11,024 nucleotides of DNA from assembly GCA_035499215.1 (NCBI GenBank), contig DATJZH010000225.1:1-11024 (forward strand), read 5' to 3'. This document shows, one piece after another, positions 6,731 to 11,024 of the stretch; the first letter of the stretch is position 1, and every line of letters begins with the position of its first letter. Made by a program: the position numbers and the translations under genes. The DNA comes from DATJZH01 sp035499215. GTDB lineage: Bacteria > Actinomycetota > Actinomycetes > Streptosporangiales > Streptosporangiaceae. The notes beneath the pieces were generated by a model. That model did no database searches, had not been told where the DNA came from, and saw nothing but the letters and a program-made list of their open reading frames with translations.

Positions 6731-7278
6731 GACCGGGAGTATCCCGCGCCCCGATGCCGGTCGGCGGGGATTCCGCCCAGACCGTCAGTTGATGACCGCG
6801 GCAGGCCGGCGCCGGGCTCGCGCGCGCCGCCGCCTCGCTGGCCGCTGCCGTCCGGGGCGGTCCCGGCAGGCGCCTTGTAGGGGTCGGGGTCGCCGGCCGG
6901 CTCGGCGCCCGCCCTGGCGGCGGCCAGCGCGGCGTCGGCCGCGCGGGCGCGGGCCACCAGGTCCTCGATGTTCCGGGCGTTATCCGGCACGGTGTCGAGC
7001 TCGAAGGCGACCGAGGGCGTATGCCTCAGCCCGGTCTGCCTGCCCACTTCGGACCTGATCAGGCCGGTCGCGCTGGCCAGCGCGGCCGCCGTTTCCGCGT
7101 GCTCCTGCGCCGTGCCGTAGACCGTGTAGAAGACCTTCGCCTCGCGCAGGTCACCGGTGACCCTGGCCTCGGTCACCGTCACGAACCCCAGCCGCGGGTC
7201 CTTGATCCGCCGTTCCAGCATCTCCGCGACGATCTGGGCGATCCGCTCGCCGAGCTTGCGCGCCCTCGCCGGATCCAT
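6727..7278 (-). CDS. rbfA: 30S ribosome-binding factor A with a long disordered C-terminal tail
   Basis: RbfA is a KH-like protein that binds immature 30S subunits and helps 16S rRNA maturation, notably in the cold. The conserved domain occupies about residues 1-112: ARKLGERIAQIVAEMLERRI (6-25), DPRLGFVTVTEARVTGDLREAKVFYTV (27-53) and a helix ending in LRHTPSVAFELD (84-95). Residues from about 118 to 183 are Gly/Ala/Pro/Arg-rich and probably disordered, making the protein longer (183) than many bacterial RbfA proteins (about 120-160). The ATG start (7278-7276) has AGGGGGAG 6 bases upstream, overlapping the end of the DUF503 gene, which ends only 3 bases before it. The tail end overlaps the start of nrnA by 4 bases. 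Confidence 0.95.
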   Translation of the reverse strand: MDPARARKLGERIAQIVAEMLERRIKDPRLGFVTVTEARVTGDLREAKVFYTVYGTAQEHAETAAALASATGLIRSEVGRQTGLRHTPSVAFELDTVPDNARNIEDLVARARAADAALAAARAGAEPAGDPDPYKAPAGTAPDGSGQRGGGAREPGAGLPRSSTDGLGGIPADRHRGAGYSRS

Positions 7279-7281
7279 GGC

Positions 7282-7581
7282 TCACTCCCCCTCGTCGTTG
7301 AACAGCCGCTGCCGCGTCGACAGCAGCTCGATCTCCGGGCGCGCAGCGACGAAGCGCTCGCATGCGGCCAGCGTCTCGACGGCATGCGCCGCCGTGGCGG
7401 TCACCACGGCCACGCCGATCTCGGTCCTGCGGTGCAGCTCGAGGTGACCAGTCTCGGCCACCGCGACGCCGGGGAATCTGCGCTGCACCGCGGCGACGAG
7501 CGGCCTGACCGCTGACCGCTTCTGCTTCAGCGACCGTACGTCACCGAGCAGCACGTCCAGGGTCAGGACGCCCACGTACAC
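7282..7581 (-). CDS. DUF503 family protein (YlxP-like)
   Basis: A 99-residue protein of the DUF503 family, a small protein of unknown function commonly encoded between infB and rbfA. Family hallmarks are the N-terminal YVGVLTLDVLLGDVRSLKQKRS (2-23), with the characteristic SLKxKR segment, VRPLVAAVQRRFPGVAVAETG (25-45) and a second alpha-beta stretch to RPEIELL (81-87). The length is normal. The start is taken as the GTG at 7581-7579 (next codons YVGV), 16 bases after the infB stop, with GGGAA about 8 bases upstream. The GTG two codons later is an alternative. The frame remains open into infB but that part is not conserved. The gene context suggests a link to ribosome assembly or translation; no biochemical role can be read from sequence. 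Confidence 0.9.
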   Translation of the reverse strand: MYVGVLTLDVLLGDVRSLKQKRSAVRPLVAAVQRRFPGVAVAETGHLELHRRTEIGVAVVTATAAHAVETLAACERFVAARPEIELLSTRQRLFNDEGE

Positions 7582-7597
7582 GGCTGCCGTTCCCGCG

Positions 7598-10500
7598 TCA
7601 GGCGCGCGGCTTCTCCCGCATCTCGAAGGTCTCGACCACATCGCCCACCTTGATGTCGTTGTAGCCGATGCCGATACCGCATTCGAAACCCTCGCGCACC
7701 TCGGTGACATCGTCCTTGAACCGGCGCAGCGAATCGACGTTGAGATTGTCGGCCACCACGACGCCGTCGCGGACCAGCCGCGCCTTGCTGTTGCGGGTTA
7801 TGGTGCCCGAGCGCACGATGCAGCCAGCGATGCTGCCGACCCTCGGCACCCGGAATACCTCCCTGATCTCGGCGCTGCCGAGCTGAGCCTCCTCGAACTC
7901 GGGCTTCAGCATGCCCTTCAGCGCCGCCTCGATCTCATCGATGGCCTGGTAGATCACCGAGTAGTAGCGGATGTCGACGCCCTCGCGCTGAGCCAGCTCG
8001 CCAGCCCGGCCCGCTGGCCGTACGTTGAAGCCGATGATGACCGCATCAGAGGCGATCGCCAGGTTGACATCGTCCTGGGTGATCGCGCCGACGCCGCGGC
8101 CGATGACCCGCAGCACGACCTCCTCGCCCACGTCGAGCTTGAGCAGCGCGTCCTCCAGTGCCTCGACCGAGCCGGAGACGTCGCCCTTGATGATCAGGAG
8201 CAGTTCTTCCCGCTCGCCCGACTTCAGCGCGGACTCCAGGTCTTCCAGCGTGATCCGCGGGCGGCGCTGGGCGAACTGCGCGCTGCGCTCCCTGGCCTCG
8301 CGCCGCTCGGCGATCTGCCTGGCAACCCTGTCGTCGTCGACGACGAGGAAGCTGTCACCGGCACCGGGGACGGCGGTCAGTCCGAGCACCTGCACAGGCC
8401 GCGACGGAGACGCCTCGCTGACCTGGTCGGCGTTCTCGTCCAGCATGGCGCGGACCCGGCCGTACGCCTCGCCCGCGACGATCGAATCACCGACGTGCAG
8501 CGTGCCGCGCTGCACCAGCACAGTCGCCACCGGCCCGCGGCCGCGGTCCAGGTGTGCCTCAATAGCGACGCCCTGAGCCTGCTGATGCGGGTTGGCGCGC
8601 AGGTCCAGTTCGGCGTCGGCGGTGAGGACGACCGCCTCGAGCAGCGCGTCGATGCCGGTGCCGTTCCTGGCCGAGACGTCCACGAACAGCGACTGGCCGC
8701 CGAACTCCTCGGCCACCAGGCCGTACTCGGTCAGCTGCGCCCTGACCCGCTGCGGGTCAGCGCCTTCTTTGTCGACCTTGTTGACGGCCACGACAATCGG
8801 CACGCCTGCTGCCTGCGCGTGGTTGAGCGCCTCCGTGGTCTGCGGCTTCACGCCGTCGTCGGCCGCGACGACCAGCACCACCAGGTCAGTCGTCTCAGCG
8901 CCGCGGGCGCGCATTGCCGTGAATGCCTCATGGCCAGGGGTGTCGATGAAGGTGATCTTGCGTTCCTGGCCGTCCACCACCGTGTCGACCTGGTAGGCGC
9001 CAATGTGCTGGGTGATGCCGCCCGCCTCGTGCGCGACCAGGTTGGTGTGCCGGATCGCGTCCAGCAGCTTGGTCTTGCCGTGGTCGACGTGACCCATCAC
9101 GGTCACGACCGGCGGCCGGGCCATCAGGTCGGCATCGTCGCCCTCGTCCTCGCCGAACTCGATATCGAATGCCTCGAGCAGCTCCCTGTCTTCCTCTTCG
9201 GGCGACACGACCTGAACGGTGTAGTTCAGCTCGGCGCCGAGCAGCTGCAGCGTCTCGTCGTTCACCGACTGGGTCGCGGTCACCATCTCGCCCAGGTGGA
9301 AAAGCACCTGGACAAGCGCGGCCGGGTTCACGCCGACCTTGTCGGCGAAGTCGCTCAGCGACGCGCCCCGCGACAGCCTGATGACCTGGCCGTTCCCGCG
9401 CGGGACCGACACGCCGCCAATCGACGGCGCCTGCATGTTGTCGAACTCCTGGCGCCGCTGCTTCTTGGACTTCCGGCCGCGAGACGGCCGCCCGCCGGGA
9501 CGCCCGAACGCTCCCTGGGTCCCGCTCCTGCCGCGGCCGCCGCCGCCGGGACGGGACGTGGCCATGCCCGGCCGCTGGCCGGCGGCGCCACCACCACGCG
9601 GGCCGCCGGCGCCGCCGGCGGCACCGCCTGGACCGCCGCGGCCGCCCGGCCGGGTGCCCGTGCCCGGACCGCCGCGGCCGCCGGGGCCGCCAGTGCCGGC
9701 CGGACCGCCGGGACCGCCGCCTGACCGGCCGCCCACCGGGCGGGGTGGCATGCTGCTGGGACTGGGCCGGGGACCGCCCGGCCGCGGGCCGCCAGGCCGC
9801 GCCGGGTCACCGGGGCTGCCCGGGCCTGGCCGGCCCGGAGCGCGGGGGCCGCCTGGCGCGGGTGGCCGGCCCGCTGGCTGGCCGGGGCCGGCAAAGCCAG
9901 CCGGGCCGCCCGCGGCGGGCTGACCGGGCCGGGCGGCCTGGCCGCGCGGCGTCGAGCCCATGCCGGTCGGCGTGGAGCTATACGGATTGTTGCCGGGACG
10001 TGGTCCGGGCCGTGGCGCGCCGGGCCGCGGGCCTGGCGTGCCCGGACGCGACCGGGGGGCCCCCGCCGGGCCCGGCCGGGGCGGCGCTGGCCGCGCGGAC
10101 GCAGCAGGCGCCTGGGGAGCCGGCTCGGGCTGCGCCGCCGGGAACGGCACCGGGGTGGGCGGCGGGGTGGCCTCGGCCGGGCCCGGCCGAGGGGGCCGCG
10201 CGGCAGGCGGCGGCTCGCTGAGCGCGGGCTCGCTGACTGGCGGAACAGCCACCGGCGGCGACGCTGGCGCCGCCGGCTGGGCGGGCGGCTGCGCGGCGGC
10301 GGCTGGCCGCCTGGCCGCGGGACCCTGCCGCGGCGCGGCCGGTTCAGCCGTCTGGCCGGCCGACGGCGCTGCTGCCGGTGCCGGGCGGCGCCCGTTCGCA
10401 CCGCGCATGGCGCCCGTGCCGGACTGCCCGGCCCTGGCGCCCTGGCCCTGCGGGGCAGCGAATGCCTCCTTGAGCCTGCGGACGACCGGCGCCTCAATCG

Positions 10501-10609
10501 TCGATGACGCCGATCGGACGAACTCCCCCATTTCCTGGAGCTTGGCCATCACTGCCTTGCTCTCTACGCCGAACTCCTTCGCGAGTTCGTAAACCCGGAC
10601 CTTCGCCAC
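7598..10609 (-). CDS. infB: Translation initiation factor IF-2
   Basis: A 1003-residue GTPase that brings fMet-tRNA to the 30S subunit and promotes subunit joining. An IF2_N domain covers residues 1-53 (VRVYELAKEFGVESK). A disordered linker spans about 55-378. A second IF2_N-like domain lies at about 404-458. The G domain starts near 497: G1 GHVDHGKT (506-513), G2 GGIT (530-533), G3 DTPGH (556-560), G4 NKVD (610-613) and G5 SAR (646-648). Domains II, III and the fMet-tRNA-binding domain IV follow to the C-terminus (IKVGDVVETFE, 986-996). The GTG start (10609-10607) has GAGGGAG 4 bases upstream and gives the canonical MAKVRVYEL. The total length matches the long IF2 form of actinomycetes. A 178-base gap with hairpins precedes it, and the DUF503 gene follows after 16 bases. 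Confidence 0.98.
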   Translation of the reverse strand: MAKVRVYELAKEFGVESKAVMAKLQEMGEFVRSASSTIEAPVVRRLKEAFAAPQGQGARAGQSGTGAMRGANGRRPAPAAAPSAGQTAEPAAPRQGPAARRPAAAAQPPAQPAAPASPPVAVPPVSEPALSEPPPAARPPRPGPAEATPPPTPVPFPAAQPEPAPQAPAASARPAPPRPGPAGAPRSRPGTPGPRPGAPRPGPRPGNNPYSSTPTGMGSTPRGQAARPGQPAAGGPAGFAGPGQPAGRPPAPGGPRAPGRPGPGSPGDPARPGGPRPGGPRPSPSSMPPRPVGGRSGGGPGGPAGTGGPGGRGGPGTGTRPGGRGGPGGAAGGAGGPRGGGAAGQRPGMATSRPGGGGRGRSGTQGAFGRPGGRPSRGRKSKKQRRQEFDNMQAPSIGGVSVPRGNGQVIRLSRGASLSDFADKVGVNPAALVQVLFHLGEMVTATQSVNDETLQLLGAELNYTVQVVSPEEEDRELLEAFDIEFGEDEGDDADLMARPPVVTVMGHVDHGKTKLLDAIRHTNLVAHEAGGITQHIGAYQVDTVVDGQERKITFIDTPGHEAFTAMRARGAETTDLVVLVVAADDGVKPQTTEALNHAQAAGVPIVVAVNKVDKEGADPQRVRAQLTEYGLVAEEFGGQSLFVDVSARNGTGIDALLEAVVLTADAELDLRANPHQQAQGVAIEAHLDRGRGPVATVLVQRGTLHVGDSIVAGEAYGRVRAMLDENADQVSEASPSRPVQVLGLTAVPGAGDSFLVVDDDRVARQIAERREARERSAQFAQRRPRITLEDLESALKSGEREELLLIIKGDVSGSVEALEDALLKLDVGEEVVLRVIGRGVGAITQDDVNLAIASDAVIIGFNVRPAGRAGELAQREGVDIRYYSVIYQAIDEIEAALKGMLKPEFEEAQLGSAEIREVFRVPRVGSIAGCIVRSGTITRNSKARLVRDGVVVADNLNVDSLRRFKDDVTEVREGFECGIGIGYNDIKVGDVVETFEMREKPRA
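9476..10447 (-). repeat. Low-complexity coding region: IF2 interdomain linker
   Basis: This segment encodes IF2 residues 55-378. It has two compositional phases. Residues about 75-205 are Pro/Ala-rich with acidic residues scattered through (PEPAPQAPAA-like). Residues about 205-378 shift to Gly/Arg/Pro repeats (PGGPRPGGPRP, GGRGGPGG) and end in a basic cluster GRKSKKQRR (378-386). The DNA is extremely G/C-rich with many short ggccgccgg-like near-repeats, which makes it prone to slippage and assembly error. The frame stays open throughout, with no sign of a frameshift. Confidence 0.85.
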
Positions 10610-10613
10610 TGCG

Positions 10614-10620
10614 CTCCCTC
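10614..10620 (-). promoter_or_regulatory. Shine-Dalgarno site of infB
   Basis: GAGGGAG on the minus strand, 4 bases before the GTG start. It decides the start of infB and lies 5 bases downstream of a perfect 7-bp hairpin. Confidence 0.7.
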
Positions 10621-10625
10621 TACTC

Positions 10626-10658
10626 GGTCCGGCTATCCGGACCAGTCGGCCAGACCGG
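10626..10658 (-). promoter_or_regulatory. Paired hairpins directly upstream of the infB ribosome binding site
   Basis: Plus-strand arms ggtccgg (10626-10632) and ccggacc (10637-10643) form a perfect 7-bp stem with a 4-base loop (ctat). A second 6-bp stem (ccagtc/gaccgg, 10642-10658, one position weak or wobble depending on strand) shares two bases with it, so the two stems compete or stack. The pair ends 5 bases before the infB Shine-Dalgarno. A role in controlling infB translation is inference. Confidence 0.4.
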
Positions 10659-10786
10659 GGCAGCGCGTGCTCCGTCCGGCGTCAGCCTCCGCTGTTCATC
10701 GCCGCATGCTCATCGCGCGCTCATTGCAATCTCAGCCTGCTTTCTCCTGGCACGTCCCCGTTAGTCCATGCCCTTGTCCCGCCTGC

Positions 10787-10816
10787 CTTATCCCGGCGGC
10801 TCGCCGCCCGGATAAG
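10787..10816 (-). terminator. Strong inverted repeat spanning the ylxR stop codon
   Basis: The 30-base segment is an almost perfect palindrome: arms of 14 bases pair completely except for one C/C position (10794 with 10809), leaving a 2-base centre that in practice gives a 4-base loop. The A:T-rich ends (cttatc / gataag) flank a G:C core. It includes the ylxR TAA stop (10790-10788). No U-tract follows on the transcribed strand, so it could be a U-less actinobacterial terminator, an attenuator, or a processing or stabilising element between ylxR and infB. Confidence 0.6.
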
Positions 10817-11024
10817 ACCCCGCGAGATGCTCGGCGAGCCCGCCGTCGCGCAGCGGCTCCCGCAGGCGCAGCGCCCGCTGGAACGCCCGACGGCGCCGGG
10901 CTCGCTCCCAGCACTCCTGGCTGGAATGCAGGTACGCACCCCGGCCAGGCATTCGCGCGGCAGGATCAGGGATGATCTCGCCCCCGACTGCAACCACGCG
11001 AAGCAAGTCGGATTTGGCAGCACG
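10788..11024 (-). CDS. ylxR: YlxR family RNA-binding protein (DUF448), 3' part only
   Basis: The last 78 residues are visible; the gene runs off the high-coordinate edge, so the family's CxxCR-like motif lies outside. The visible part begins RAAKSDLLRVV and continues IIPDPAARMPGRGAYLHSS (about 18-36), where the P-GRGA-L segment is the YlxR signature, then WERARRRRAFQRALR (41-55). This is the normal domain, followed by a 23-residue tail ending at TAA. YlxR is usually encoded between nusA and infB. The Bacillus homologue has been described as binding RNase P RNA (RnpM); whether that applies here is unknown. A competing frame over the same bases has no family resemblance. The stop codon lies in a strong inverted repeat. 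Confidence 0.93.
   Translation of the reverse strand, partial: RAAKSDLLRVVAVGGEIIPDPAARMPGRGAYLHSSQECWERARRRRAFQRALRLREPLRDGGLAEHLAGSYPGGEPPG

Larger units (their letters stand above)
10610..10787 (-). other. ylxR-infB intergenic region
   Basis: A 178-base gap that is wide for this otherwise compact cluster. It is bounded by the hairpin at the ylxR stop (10787-10816) and the hairpin next to the infB ribosome binding site (10626-10643). I see no convincing promoter: a TTGCAA at about 10725-10730 on the minus strand has no -10 at the right distance. No small gene is supported. Confidence 0.5.

Noticed and set aside
7582..7710. 43-codon N-terminal extension of the DUF503 protein
   Set aside because: It overlaps the infB 3' end in another frame and does not resemble the family, which starts at (M)YVGVL.
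8495..9724. Plus-strand open frame of 409 codons antisense to infB
   Set aside because: Composition mirrors the infB codons and the linker repeats; no start-site signal and no domain.
10721..11023. 100-codon minus-strand frame over the ylxR region
   Set aside because: A different frame gives an unmistakable YlxR sequence (PGRGAYLH); this one has no family similarity.

Overview
The window is a stretch of a high-GC (roughly 70% by eye) actinobacterial chromosome. Evidence for this is the strong G/C bias at third codon positions, frequent GTG starts, a roughly 1,000-residue IF2 with a very long Pro/Gly-rich linker, the YlxR/IF2/DUF503/RbfA order, and a bifunctional RibF beginning MQRWQGLDD. I cannot name a genus; the protein features fit a Streptomyces/Streptosporangium-like actinomycete. 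Every gene is on the minus strand, so transcription runs from high to low coordinates, and the long plus-strand reading frames are antisense shadows.

Layout in transcription order: the 3' part of ylxR (10788-11024, cut by the window edge); a 178-base gap with two kinds of hairpin; infB (7598-10609); a DUF503/YlxP-like gene (7282-7581); rbfA (6727-7278); an nrnA-like DHH-DHHA1 phosphoesterase (5699-6730); truB (4803-5702); ribF (3708-4697); a 180-base leader; rpsO (3258-3527); a 390-base structured gap; pnp (501-2867); and the 5' part of an M16 zinc peptidase gene (1-500, cut by the window edge).

This is the classical nusA-infB / rpsO-pnp supercluster. The genes serve one theme: translation initiation (IF2), 30S assembly (RbfA, S15), RNA modification (TruB), RNA turnover from long RNA down to nanoRNA (PNPase, NrnA-like), and flavin cofactor synthesis (RibF) as an apparently unrelated passenger. 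From infB to truB the genes are tightly packed, with 16-base and 3-base gaps followed by two 4-base ATGA/GTGA overlaps, which suggests translational coupling. Three larger gaps (ylxR-infB, ribF-rpsO, rpsO-pnp) carry inverted repeats and are the likely control points.

I see no mobile element, CRISPR array, tRNA, rRNA or defence system, and no sign of a new multi-gene system. The observations worth following are in the non-coding RNA structure of the three gaps and in two low-complexity protein regions (the IF2 linker and the PNPase RGD tail).
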